Below, piece by piece: positions 36,781 to 44,913 of a stretch of DNA of 64,000 nt. The stretch comes from Corallococcus macrosporus (GTDB lineage: Bacteria; Myxococcota; Myxococcia; Myxococcales; Myxococcaceae): contig NZ_JAFIMU010000017.1 in assembly GCF_017302985.1 (NCBI RefSeq), positions 372,001-436,000 of the forward strand. The letters run 5' to 3'. Position numbers and translations under genes: made by a program. Within the stretch, counting starts at the first letter, position 1; each line of letters begins with the position of its first letter. A model generated the notes under the pieces. It saw only the letters and a program-made list of their open reading frames with translations, was not told where the DNA came from and made no database searches.

Positions 36781-37572
36781 ATGCTCAACGCCGCCGAGGG
36801 GGACGTCGCATCGCAGCCCATGTGTCCGCAGCATCCCGAACGGGAGGCGGTGCGCACCTGTGCGCGGTGTGGGAGGTACGCGTGCGCGTCGTGCGAGGGC
36901 GGCGACGGCCGATGCCGTGAGTGCACGCGGCTCTCGGCGCTGGAGGTGCCGGACTCTCGGGCGCGGGCGCGCCGGGCCACGGTGACACAGTACGTCTCCG
37001 GCGGCGCGTCGCTGCTGGGCCTGCTCTTCAACCTCCTGCTGCTTCCCGAGCTCAAGGGGGAGCGGCTGTCTCTTGCCGCGAATGGCATGTTGATCCTGGG
37101 TGGCAGCGTCACCATCGCCGCGCTGGTGTGTTTCCTGATGTGGGTCCACCGCGTGGTCCGGCAGCTCAAGGCCCTGGGAGAGGACATCGGGATGAGTCCT
37201 GCCCGAGCGGTCTGGATGTGGCTGATCCCGCTCGTCAACTGGGTGAAGCCGTATCACGTGATGCGGGACATCGCGGAGCGGCTGGGGGGAATGTCGTTCG
37301 TCGCGGTGCTCCCACTGCAACTGTGGTGGGGTGTGAACGTCGCGGCGCGCATCCTGGAGCGGGTGGAGAGCAGGATGCTGGCCGGCAAGCCTGGCGAGGT
37401 CGACCCCACGACCGCCGAGATGGTGGGGCTGGTGTCCTCGGTCTGCGCCGTGGCCGTGGCCTACCTCAGCGTGCAGCTCATCAAGGAGGTCCAGGTCCGG
37501 CTCGACCAGCGCCGCCAGGGCCTGTACGAGCAGGAGGCCCCGGTCTCCGAGGACGTGGCCACGGCGGCGTGA
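36781..37572 (+). CDS. DUF4328-like membrane protein with N-terminal B-box-type zinc finger
   Basis: 263 residues. Residues 13-50 contain the Cys/His pattern CPQHPER, CARCGRYACASC, CREC, a B-box-like zinc site common in myxobacterial membrane proteins. Four hydrophobic helices follow (about residues 72-92, 100-120, 140-160 and 215-235), with the motif PARAVWMWLIPLVNWVKPY typical of DUF4328. Its function is unknown. It begins 21 bases after mocR, so read-through is likely, and converges with the NTF2-like gene. Confidence 0.72.
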   Translation: MLNAAEGDVASQPMCPQHPEREAVRTCARCGRYACASCEGGDGRCRECTRLSALEVPDSRARARRATVTQYVSGGASLLGLLFNLLLLPELKGERLSLAANGMLILGGSVTIAALVCFLMWVHRVVRQLKALGEDIGMSPARAVWMWLIPLVNWVKPYHVMRDIAERLGGMSFVAVLPLQLWWGVNVAARILERVESRMLAGKPGEVDPTTAEMVGLVSSVCAVAVAYLSVQLIKEVQVRLDQRRQGLYEQEAPVSEDVATAA

Positions 37573-37578
37573 ATCCCG

Positions 37579-38019
37579 CTATTTGGACAGGCGCGTCGCG
37601 TGACTCGCGGCGAGCTTCCACTGGCCGTCGCGGTACACCCACGTGTCGGTGAACTGGTAGTCGCCCTCGAACTGCGTCTTGCCGGAGTGGCCCTTGAGGG
37701 TGGTGATGCCGGTGACGACGGCGGCGTCGCCGTAGAGGCGGACCTTCTGGTGGTGGTTGCGGAAGACCTCATAGACGGGGTCCTTCTTCGCGACCTCCGC
37801 GAGGTTCTGCTCCAGGTCCGTCACGGTGCCCTTGGAGTCGGTGAGCGTGAAGCGCGCGTCCAGGCTCTTGCGAAGGGTGGCGACGTCAGCGGTCTCGAAG
37901 GCGCGGCAGAGCGCGGCCTCGACCTTGAGCAGCTCGCGCTCGTCTTGCGCGGGGTCCCGCGCTTCCGCGACGCCCGTGGCGAGGGCGAGGACGGTGGTCA
38001 GCGTGGTCTGGAGTTTCAT
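37579..38019 (-). CDS. Secreted NTF2-like (SnoaL/DUF4440) protein
   Basis: 146 residues with a signal peptide (MKLQTTLTTVLALATGVAEA) and a cone-shaped NTF2-like fold: helix VEAALCRAFETADVATLRK, then strands DARFTLTDSKGTV, AAVVTGITTLKG, FTDTWVYRDGQWKLAASHATRL. The family contains steroid isomerase-like enzymes and many binding proteins. No catalytic Asp/His pair is evident, so a ligand-binding or periplasmic role is as likely as enzyme activity. Confidence 0.78.
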   Translation of the reverse strand: MKLQTTLTTVLALATGVAEARDPAQDERELLKVEAALCRAFETADVATLRKSLDARFTLTDSKGTVTDLEQNLAEVAKKDPVYEVFRNHHQKVRLYGDAAVVTGITTLKGHSGKTQFEGDYQFTDTWVYRDGQWKLAASHATRLSK

Positions 38020-38052
38020 CCGAGGCTCCGGGCGTGAGGTGGAGACCGCACG

Positions 38053-39075
38053 CTAGCGCGGCGAAGGAAGCGCGGCGACGCGGACCAGTTGCTTGCCCAG
38101 GTTGCGGCCCTCGAAGAGGCCGCGCAGGGCGGAAGGGGCCTGCTCCAGTCCCTCCGCGACGGTCTCCGCCAGGACGAGCTCACCGCGCGCGGCCCAGGTG
38201 GACAGCTCGCGAAAGGCGTCGGGGAAGCGAGCGACGTGGTCCAGGAAGATGAAGCCCTCCATGCGGGCCCGCTTGAAGGCCAGCTGCATGTAATTGCGCG
38301 GCGTGGCGCCGTAGTCGTGGTCCTTGTAGCCGGAGGAGACGGCGCCACAGAGCACCACGCGGGCGCGCACGGCGAGCTGGTCCAGCGCCGCCTCCAGCAC
38401 GGGCCCGCCCACGTTGTCGAAGAAGACATCCACGCCCCTGGGCGTCAGGGCCTGGAGTCGCGTCCGGACGTCCTCGGACTTGTAGTCGATGCACGCGTCG
38501 AACCGGGCAACGCGGGTCACCCAGTCGGCCTTCTGGGGCCCGCCCGCGATGCCGATGACCCGGCAGCCCCGGAGCCGAGCCACCTGACCTGCGATGGAGC
38601 CCACGCTGCCCGCGGCACCGGAGACGAGGACGGTCTCGCCGGGGGCCGCGCGGGCCACGTCGGTCATGCCAATCCAGGCGGTCAGCCCGCTGGCGCCGTA
38701 GAGGTACAGCATGGCCTTGGGGTCGATGCCGTCCGGCACCTTGTTGAAGCCGAAGAGGCCCGCGTCACCGGCCAGCGCGTACTCCTGCCAGCCCGTCATG
38801 CCCGCCACCCAGTCGCCGACGGCCAGCCGCTCCGAGCGGGACGCGATGACCTGCCCGACGCCCACGCCGCGCATGACTTCGCCGAGCTCGACGGGCGGGA
38901 TGTAGGTCGCGTGGGGATTGAGCCAGGTGCGTTGGGTGGGTTCGATGGAAAGCCAGACGACGCGCACCAGCGCTTCGCCGGGGCCCGGGGTGGGCACCGG
39001 CGTTTGACGCCATTCGAAGCAGGCGTCGGAGACTTCATCGTGGGGACGCGACTTCAGCACCCACTGGTGGTTCAA
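38053..39075 (-). CDS. NADP-dependent oxidoreductase (MDR, prostaglandin-reductase/curcumin-reductase like)
   Basis: 340 residues from a TTG start (LNHQWVLKSRPHDE) directly behind GGAGG. It has a zinc-free GroES-like domain with PTQRTWLNP, then the nucleotide motif VSGAAGSVGSIAGQ and GIAGGPQKADWV. Such enzymes reduce alpha,beta-unsaturated ketones or aldehydes with NADPH, often in detoxification. The TTG start overlaps the stop codon of the DUF2239 gene as TTGA, showing translational coupling. Both are probably driven from the promoter and twin boxes near 39690. Confidence 0.85.
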   Translation of the reverse strand: MNHQWVLKSRPHDEVSDACFEWRQTPVPTPGPGEALVRVVWLSIEPTQRTWLNPHATYIPPVELGEVMRGVGVGQVIASRSERLAVGDWVAGMTGWQEYALAGDAGLFGFNKVPDGIDPKAMLYLYGASGLTAWIGMTDVARAAPGETVLVSGAAGSVGSIAGQVARLRGCRVIGIAGGPQKADWVTRVARFDACIDYKSEDVRTRLQALTPRGVDVFFDNVGGPVLEAALDQLAVRARVVLCGAVSSGYKDHDYGATPRNYMQLAFKRARMEGFIFLDHVARFPDAFRELSTWAARGELVLAETVAEGLEQAPSALRGLFEGRNLGKQLVRVAALPSPR

Positions 39076-39665
39076 GGCGCCTCCTTGGAGAAGGCAGGGG
39101 CGGCGAGCCTGCGGGCGCAGTCGCGGATGTCGCCCGGCCAGCCCCGGGTCCACTTGTTGAAGCGGGTGCGGTCGCCCGAGTAGAGCGCGCGAGCGGCCTC
39201 CTCGTAACCCGGGGCATTGCCGGCCATCGTGGTCATGAAGCGGTCCGTGGCGGCCTGGGCACGGCGGACACGGTCAGCATCCCCGCTGCTCGCGCGAGCG
39301 GCCTCCACGAGCTTGCGCAAGGCCACGGACGCGCCGCCGGGTTGCTCGGACAGCCACTCCCAGTGGCGAGGCAGCAGTGTCACCTCCCGGGCCACCACGC
39401 CCAGCTTGGGGCGGCCGGGGCCTCGGGGCTCGGAGGACTCAGCGGCGGGATCCGGCGAGGGCTGGAGGCGGGCGAGCACCTGCTCCAGCGTGCCGCGCAG
39501 GTGGAAGTCCACGGTCCGCCCCGTGGCGTCATCGAAGAGGAGCAGCGATTCGGACTCGCCCGCGTCGAGCGCGCCCTTGGCGGCGGTGACGACCTCGGCG
39601 GGAGACCCGGAGGCAAGCAGGCGCTGGCCCGCGAAGGCGGTCCAGGTGACGGAAGGGGAGGGCAT
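39072..39665 (-). CDS. DUF2239 family protein
   Basis: 197 residues. It has the N-terminal strand pair WTAFAGQRLLASGSP, FDDATGRTVDFHLRGT, a basic linker RGPGRPKLGVVAREVTLLPR (AT-hook-like GRP) and a helical C-terminal half with WEWLSEQPGGASVALRKLV and a Phe-Asn-Lys-Trp ending, which is the layout of DUF2239. The central segment resembles a DNA-contacting motif, so a regulatory role is possible. No Shine-Dalgarno precedes the ATG and a -10-like element ends only about a dozen bases upstream, so the mRNA may be leaderless. Confidence 0.75.
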   Translation of the reverse strand: MPSPSVTWTAFAGQRLLASGSPAEVVTAAKGALDAGESESLLLFDDATGRTVDFHLRGTLEQVLARLQPSPDPAAESSEPRGPGRPKLGVVAREVTLLPRHWEWLSEQPGGASVALRKLVEAARASSGDADRVRRAQAATDRFMTTMAGNAPGYEEAARALYSGDRTRFNKWTRGWPGDIRDCARRLAAPAFSKEAP

Positions 39666-39674
39666 GGCGGGATA

Positions 39675-39712
39675 TTATCCGGGTAGAAGTTGGCGTCAAT
39701 TTTATCCGGGTA
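39675..39712. promoter_or_regulatory. Twin TTATCCGGGTA boxes in a divergent promoter region
   Basis: TTATCCGGGTA occurs at 39675-39685 and again at 39702-39712, 27 bases apart, each nearly palindromic (TTAyCCGGrTA). The leftward promoter probably uses TTGACG (39694-39699 complement) with a GATAAT/TAATAT -10 inside the first box. The rightward one probably uses TTGGCG with ATAACC. The boxes therefore overlap both promoters, and an unidentified repressor could close DUF2239-oxidoreductase and the thiolase gene together. Confidence 0.6.
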
Positions 39713-39770
39713 ATAACCGCTGCCGCTGGCGCATTGACCGCGGAGGCTGCCGTGTGGGAGGAGCCAGGGC

Positions 39771-41306
39771 ATGAAGGACGCGAACCGGATTCCCGTCGTC
39801 GTGGGCGTGGGGCAGATCAACGACCGGCCCGAGGATCCGCTGACGGGCCTGGATTCGCTGGGCTTGATGGAGGCCGCGCTGCGAGCGGCGGACGCGGACG
39901 CGGGCGGCGGCTGGCTCTCCCGGTTGGATTCGCTGGCGGTGGTGGATCAGCTCTCGTTCCGCCAGATGGGCCCATTGCCACTCGCACTGGCGCAGCGCCT
40001 GGGCGCTCGGCCGCGCTTCCACGAACAGACAGCGGAAGCCAATGGCGACAGCCCGGTGCGGCTGCTCCACGAAGCCGCCAACCGGATTGCCTCTGGAGCG
40101 GCGGAGGTCGCGGCGGTCGTGGGCGGCGAGGCGCTGCGCACCGCATCCCGGCGAGCGGCCCTGGCTGCTGGAGATGCCCCGTCCGCGCACAACGCCGCGA
40201 CCCGCATTGGAGTCAAGGCGCACGCGGCCTACCGGAAGCGCTACGGCCTCAACTCGCCGGTCGACGTCTATCCTCTGTATGAGAACGCGGGCCGCGCGGC
40301 GTATGGCCAGACGTTGGCGGAGGCGCAGCGGGAGAGCGGGGAGATCTGGTCGCGGTTCTCCCAGGTCGCCGCGGGCAATGCTGGCGCGTGGATCCGCGAG
40401 CCCTTGTCCGTGGAAGAGATTGTGACGCCCTCGCCGTCCAACCGGCCCATCGCGTTTCCGTACTGCAAGCGGATGGTGGCGAACAGCGCCGTCAACCAAG
40501 GCGCGGGGTTTCTCGTCACCAGCCAGGCGAAGGCCCTGGCGCACGGCGTGCCCGAGGACCGCCTCGTGTACGTGGGGCGAGGCGTGGCGGCGCATGAACC
40601 GGAGGACTTCCTCGCGCGGGATGGCTACGCACGCTCACCGAGCATGTCCGTCTCCCTACGCCGCACGCTGGAGCTGAACGGGCTGACCGTCGACGCGCTG
40701 GACTTCGTGGAGCTCTACAGTTGCTTCCCATGCGTGCCGAAGATGGCGCGCAGGGTGCTGGGCTGGCCGCTGGAGAAGCCCGCCACTGTGTTCGGCGGCC
40801 TCACGTTCGGTGGTGGCCCCATCGCCAACTACATGAGCCACGCGGTGGTCAGCATGGTGCAGCGGCTGCGCGAGCAGGGCCGTCACGGCCTGCTCTTCGG
40901 CAACGGCGGCTTCGCGACGCACAATCACAGCCTTGTGCTCACGCGCGAGCCGCAGCCCGCCGGAACGCTCCCGCAGTCCTTCGAGCACCAGGCGGAAGCA
41001 GACGCCGCGCGTGGCCCCGTCCCTCCATTCGTGGAGGACTTCACCGGCCCCGGCCGCATCGAGACGTACACGGTGCTGTACGAACGGGACGGCAGCCCGA
41101 GGTTCGGCGTCATCGTCGGGCGCGGCGCGTCCGGTGAGCGCTTCCTCGCGAAGGTCCCGGCGCGGGACACCGCGGGCATCGACTTCCTGTGCGACGGGAA
41201 GGAGGAGCCTGTCGGCAGTGAAGGGCACGCCGTCGTAGGACCGGGTGGGGACATCCTCTGGCACCGGGCTCAGGCCCATGACCGGGCGAAGTCCGTGGAT
41301 GGGTAG
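39771..41306 (+). CDS. Thiolase-like acetyl-CoA acetyltransferase with extra C-terminal domain
   Basis: 511 residues with GGGAGGAG before the ATG. The N-terminal thiolase fold is recognisable (VVVGVGQIND, VVGGEALR). The second half has VELYSCFPCVPKMA (a Cys replacing part of the usual catalytic signature), GGGPIANYMSHA, and GNGGFATHNHSLVL. The last 85 residues form an added domain of the thiolase-like protein type 1 class (EDFTGPGRIETYTVLYERDG). The first catalytic cysteine position of ordinary thiolases reads Gly-Asp-Ser here, so it may not condense acyl-CoAs in the classical way. It is divergent from the DUF2239 operon. Confidence 0.78.
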   Translation: MKDANRIPVVVGVGQINDRPEDPLTGLDSLGLMEAALRAADADAGGGWLSRLDSLAVVDQLSFRQMGPLPLALAQRLGARPRFHEQTAEANGDSPVRLLHEAANRIASGAAEVAAVVGGEALRTASRRAALAAGDAPSAHNAATRIGVKAHAAYRKRYGLNSPVDVYPLYENAGRAAYGQTLAEAQRESGEIWSRFSQVAAGNAGAWIREPLSVEEIVTPSPSNRPIAFPYCKRMVANSAVNQGAGFLVTSQAKALAHGVPEDRLVYVGRGVAAHEPEDFLARDGYARSPSMSVSLRRTLELNGLTVDALDFVELYSCFPCVPKMARRVLGWPLEKPATVFGGLTFGGGPIANYMSHAVVSMVQRLREQGRHGLLFGNGGFATHNHSLVLTREPQPAGTLPQSFEHQAEADAARGPVPPFVEDFTGPGRIETYTVLYERDGSPRFGVIVGRGASGERFLAKVPARDTAGIDFLCDGKEEPVGSEGHAVVGPGGDILWHRAQAHDRAKSVDG

Positions 41307-41322
41307 CGAATCCGGATTCGCT
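41305..41322. repeat. 18-bp perfect palindrome at a stop codon
   Basis: AGCGAATCCGGATTCGCT overlaps the TAG stop of the thiolase-like gene and has no loop. It could serve as an operator for the downstream polysaccharide lyase gene or extrude as a cruciform; there is no T-tract, so an ordinary terminator is unlikely. Confidence 0.4.
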
Positions 41323-41506
41323 GGCGGTTGGCCCACTTCCTCCTGGGGCTACCGCTGTGCGGGCGGACGCGCGGACGGCTGGCCCTGCTGCGCACCCAGG
41401 AGAGGCGACTGCTGGGGCGGTCCGCTGACCGCGCGCGCGAGCCAGCGGGAAGCACGGGCGGGTTTCCTTTGTCTGTCCTCTTCAACCCCCGGACAAAAGG
41501 ACCAAG

Positions 41507-42229
41507 ATGCTTCGACTCCTGAAACTCGCACCCCTGGCGCTCCTGGTACCCTTCGTTGCCCAGGCCTCCGTTGTCTGGAAGGGAGACTTCGAGACTGGCG
41601 ACCTGTCTCAGTACAGCGAGGCCTGGGCTGTCGCCCCGGACCGCATGCAGGTGGAGGGCGACCTTGTCCGGGATGGCAACAAGGCGCTGAAGGTGACCGT
41701 CCAGCAGGGAGACAAACCCATCAACGCCAGCGGCAATCGCAACGAGCTGGTCCAAGGCACCTATGAGCCGGACGGCTCCGAGTTCTACTACAAGTGGAGC
41801 ACCCTGTTCCCCCAGGACTTCCCCAGCTCACCGCGGTGGCAGGTGTTCACGCAATGGCACCATGACGGCTGCTGTGGCTCCCCGCCGCTCGAGTTCTTCG
41901 TCACCAACGACACGATGAACATGCGCGTCGGAGGAAGCTCGGGCGAGGTGCTGTGGCAGGAGCCGGTGCACCGGGATCAGTGGAACGACTTCGTGATGCA
42001 CGTGAAGTGGTCGTCCGACCCGAATGTCGGCTTCATCGAGCTGTACTACAACGGCCAGCTGGTGGTGCCCATGCGCAACATCGCCACGCGCTTCCCAGAC
42101 ACGGGGGGCTACCTCCAGCTCGGCTACTACCGGGATGCGACCATCCCGCAGACGGCCTCGATCTACCATGATGGCTTCACCATGGCGACGACGCCGGAAG
42201 AGGTGATGCCCGCGCCCGCGGCTCCCTAG
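41507..42229 (+). CDS. Secreted polysaccharide lyase (heparin-lyase-I-like beta-jelly roll)
   Basis: 240 residues with a signal peptide (LKLAPLALLVPFVAQA). The mature part begins VVWKGDFETGDLSQY and contains RNELVQG, YYKWSTLFPQDFP, WQVFTQWHHDG, HVKWSSDP and YLQLGYYRD. This matches the PF14099 polysaccharide lyase fold (alginate/glucuronan/heparin-type lyases). The QWH segment lies in the substrate groove. The probable role is degradation of acidic polysaccharides outside the cell. It lies 200 bases after the thiolase-like gene with an AGGACCAAG-type site before the ATG. Confidence 0.78.
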   Translation: MLRLLKLAPLALLVPFVAQASVVWKGDFETGDLSQYSEAWAVAPDRMQVEGDLVRDGNKALKVTVQQGDKPINASGNRNELVQGTYEPDGSEFYYKWSTLFPQDFPSSPRWQVFTQWHHDGCCGSPPLEFFVTNDTMNMRVGGSSGEVLWQEPVHRDQWNDFVMHVKWSSDPNVGFIELYYNGQLVVPMRNIATRFPDTGGYLQLGYYRDATIPQTASIYHDGFTMATTPEEVMPAPAAP

Positions 42230-42268
42230 TCCGCCGTGTCCGCTGCCCCTGGGGCTCGAACCCGGTCC

Positions 42269-42736
42269 CTACCGTCCGCGCCGGGCCGCCAGCTCGAGCC
42301 GGGCCGCCACGGCCAGCGCATCCGCGCGGTTGTTCTCCACGTCATCCGAGTGGCCTCGCACCCAGTGCCAGGTCACCTGATGGGCGCGGACGGCTTCCAG
42401 CAGCTCGCGCCACAGGTCCGCGTTGGACACGGGCTTCTTGCCCGACGTGCGCCAGCCATTGCCCTGCCATGTGTCCAGCCACTTCGCCTCGAAGGCGTTG
42501 CACACGTACTTCGAGTCGGTGAAGACCTGGACGCGGCACGGCATCTTCAGGGCCTTCAGCGCGAGGAGCGCCGCGGTCAACTCCATCCGGTTGTTGGTGG
42601 AGTCCGCCTCCGAGCCCTGGAGCTCCTTGCGGTAGTCCTTGCGCTCGGGAGCGATGAGGATGGCCCCCCAGCCTCCCAGGCCCGGGTTCGGCGAACAGGC
42701 GCCGTCGCAGTAGATGTGGACGAGAGGGAGCGACAT
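42269..42736 (-). CDS. rnhA: Ribonuclease HI
   Basis: 155 residues, equal to E. coli RNase HI. It cleaves RNA in RNA-DNA hybrids. The catalytic DEDD set is complete: Asp11 in YCDGAC, Glu52 in NRMELTA, Asp74 in FTDSKYV and Asp139 in NRADALA. His129 is in GHSDD. The ATG at 42736 is chosen over the long upstream open frame, which is a shadow of the LysR region. Confidence 0.95.
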   Translation of the reverse strand: MSLPLVHIYCDGACSPNPGLGGWGAILIAPERKDYRKELQGSEADSTNNRMELTAALLALKALKMPCRVQVFTDSKYVCNAFEAKWLDTWQGNGWRTSGKKPVSNADLWRELLEAVRAHQVTWHWVRGHSDDVENNRADALAVAARLELAARRGR

Positions 42737-42844
42737 GGAGCGCACCCTACTCCAGAGCATGGCGAAGCTGGCGTGGAGGGCCCGGGGTGACCTGCGGTAC
42801 ACCGTCACCCGGCTCGCCGCAGGGGCCCTCATGGAAGAGGGGAC

Positions 42845-43780
42845 ATGGATCGCATCGAGGCGATGAAGGTGTTTGTCGCGGCGCTCGACGAGGGCAGCCT
42901 GGCGGGCGCCGGACGCCGGCTCTCGCGCTCGCCGGCTGCCGTGAGCCGTGCCATCGCGTTGCTGGAGCGACACATTGGCGCCGAGCTGCTGCACCGCACC
43001 ACCCGCACGCTCAAGCTCAGCGAGGCAGGTGAGCGCTATGCTTCCGCGTGCCGCCGCATCCTGGCGGATCTCGAGGAGGCCGAGCTGAGCGCCGCGGGCG
43101 AGCGCGTCGCTCCGCGAGGGACGCTCACCCTCAGCGCGCCACCCATCAGCGGCGAGGAGCTCCTTCGGCCCATCCTCGACGCCTACCTGGAGGCCTACCC
43201 CGAGGTCTCGGTGAACCTCGTCCTGCTCGACCGGTACGCCAGCCTCGTCGAGGAAGGCATCGATGTCGCGCTGCGCGTCGCCGAGCTGCCCGACTCCTCC
43301 CTCGTCGCCGTCCGTGTCGGGGGCGACGTGAAGCGGGTCGTCGTGGCCTCGCCGCGCTACCTCGCGGGGCGTCCGCCCATCCTCGAGCCGGCGGACCTGG
43401 GCGAGCACCGGATCATCACCACGACGCACTTCGGGCACGATGCGTGGGTGTTTCCGCCAGCCGCCGGGAGTGCCGTCTCCCGCTCCGTGCACTTCAAGCC
43501 GCGGCTCGTGGTCAACAGCGTGCGGGCCGCGCTCGCGTCCGCGGTGGCCGGCCACGGCGTGACCCGGCTCTACACGTACCATGTGGCGGAGCGCGTCCAG
43601 GATGGCTCGCTGAAGGTCCTCCTGCGCAACGCCGAGCCGTCCGCGCTCCCGGTGCACCTCCTCACTCCGCAGGGGCGCAGCTCGGTGCCCAAGGTCCGCG
43701 CCTTCATGGACTTCGCGGTGCCACGCCTGCGCGCCGAGTTCTCGAGGCTGTCCGTGCAGGCCCAGTCCTTCCCGGGCTGA
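42845..43780 (+). CDS. LysR family transcriptional regulator
   Basis: 311 residues. It has an N-terminal winged helix (MKVFVAALDEGSLAGAGRRL, SPAAVSRAIALLE, LLHRTTRTLKLSEAG) and a type 2 periplasmic-binding effector domain (GTLTLSAPPISGEELL ... GHGVTRLYTYHV). The sequence resembles the HTH-regulator subgroup that controls nearby SDR/oxidoreductase genes. GAGGGG precedes the ATG. The tautomerase and SDR genes converge on it from the right and are possible targets, although there is no shared divergent promoter. Confidence 0.88.
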   Translation: MDRIEAMKVFVAALDEGSLAGAGRRLSRSPAAVSRAIALLERHIGAELLHRTTRTLKLSEAGERYASACRRILADLEEAELSAAGERVAPRGTLTLSAPPISGEELLRPILDAYLEAYPEVSVNLVLLDRYASLVEEGIDVALRVAELPDSSLVAVRVGGDVKRVVVASPRYLAGRPPILEPADLGEHRIITTTHFGHDAWVFPPAAGSAVSRSVHFKPRLVVNSVRAALASAVAGHGVTRLYTYHVAERVQDGSLKVLLRNAEPSALPVHLLTPQGRSSVPKVRAFMDFAVPRLRAEFSRLSVQAQSFPG

Positions 43781-43796
43781 CGGGAACCGTGCGGAT

Positions 43797-44033
43797 TCAC
43801 GGCTTGCCCGCGGCGCGCCGCTTGCGGAACTCCCGCGTCGGCAAGCCGCCCCAGCCCCAGTCCTCCAGCTCGACCTCCTGGATGATGACGTAGGTCGCGT
43901 CGAGGGGCTTGTTCAGCACGTCGAGCAGGAGCTGGCTGGTGCCTGCAATCAGGCGGGCCTTCTCCTCGGGAGTGACGGAGTTCCGGCCGGGGCCGGAGCC
44001 CTCACGGGTAACCTGGATGGTGACGATGGGCAT
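43797..44033 (-). CDS. Tautomerase family protein (4-oxalocrotonate tautomerase-like)
   Basis: 78 residues. The catalytic N-terminal proline is exposed after Met removal (MPIVTIQVTREG), followed by a helix (EEKARLIAGTSQLLLDVL) and the strand TYVIIQEVELEDWGWGG typical of the beta-alpha-beta 4-OT fold. The tail GGLPTREFRKRRAA matches the subgroup often found beside SDR genes. GGGAG lies before the start. It forms a two-gene operon with the SDR 11 bases upstream. Confidence 0.88.
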   Translation of the reverse strand: MPIVTIQVTREGSGPGRNSVTPEEKARLIAGTSQLLLDVLNKPLDATYVIIQEVELEDWGWGGLPTREFRKRRAAGKP

Positions 44034-44044
44034 GGCAGGCTCCC

Positions 44045-44755
44045 TTAGCGCCCGGCGTTCTGGCCGCCGTCGACGTAGAGGATCTCTCCCGTCGCGTAGC
44101 TGGCACCCTCGAGGTAGAGCACCGCATCCGTGACGTCGCTGACCTCGCCCATGCGCTTCGCGGGGTTCAAGGTGGCGAAGAACGCGTGGGACTCCGGCGC
44201 GTGCATGGGGGTCTTGATGAAGCCCGGGGCGACGGCGTTGACGCGGATACCCCTCCCGGCGAACTCGACCGCGAGCTCGCGGGTCACGGAGCTGATGCCG
44301 CCCTTGGTGAGGTTCGCGAGCCCCGTCGGAACGCCCGTGATGGCCTGGTTCACGAAGGGTGTGGTGATGCTGACGATGTGGCCGGAGCCCTGCTTCACCA
44401 TCTGCACGAGGGCGCGCTGCGTGAGGTGGAAGAAGCCACCGAGGTTGGTCTTGAGCATCGCGGTGAAGTCGTCGGCCGTGTAGTCCGTGAACGGCTTGGC
44501 GATGAAGATGCCGGCGTTGTTGACCAGCGTGTCGATGCGCCCGAAGCGCGCAAGGGCCTCCTGGACCACGCGCTCGGAGGTAGAGGCATCGCCGATGTCG
44601 CCCGCGACGGTGAGCACTTCCGGGTCGCTGCCCTGCTTGATGGCGCGGGAGGTCGCGACGACGCGGTAGCCGCGGCCCCGGTAACCCTCGACGAGCCCGG
44701 CCCCGATGCCCTGCGACGCGCCCGTGATGATGGCGACCTTCTGGTGGGAGTTCAT
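44045..44755 (-). CDS. SDR-family protein lacking the catalytic tyrosine
   Basis: 236 residues. The cofactor loop ITGASQGIG and the NAG motif (LVNNAGIF) are intact and the end YVDGGQNAGR is typical. At the active site the usual Y-x-x-x-K reads A-N-L-T-K, and the catalytic Ser strand reads SITTPF. It probably binds NAD(P) but either uses another residue as acid or is not a dehydrogenase. This substitution recurs in a recognisable subgroup of SDR proteins. It is operonic with the tautomerase. Confidence 0.82.
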   Translation of the reverse strand: MNSHQKVAIITGASQGIGAGLVEGYRGRGYRVVATSRAIKQGSDPEVLTVAGDIGDASTSERVVQEALARFGRIDTLVNNAGIFIAKPFTDYTADDFTAMLKTNLGGFFHLTQRALVQMVKQGSGHIVSITTPFVNQAITGVPTGLANLTKGGISSVTRELAVEFAGRGIRVNAVAPGFIKTPMHAPESHAFFATLNPAKRMGEVSDVTDAVLYLEGASYATGEILYVDGGQNAGR

Positions 44756-44913
44756 GAGCTTTCCTCGCTGCTACGGCGAGCCGAAGTGCCGCCGTCCGCC
44801 CTGGAATGGGCGACGAGGAGAGATGTATGAGGTGGCGTCCGCTGACTGAATACCCACCGCCCGGCAGGGACTCTTCCGCGGCGTGGAAGAATCCCGATGC
44901 CCGGAGCCGATGG

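Noticed and set aside
42244-42270. GGGTTCGAGCCC on the minus strand resembling a tRNA T-arm
   Set aside because: No acceptor, D-arm or anticodon arm can be formed around it, because the flanking sequence is the rnhA end.
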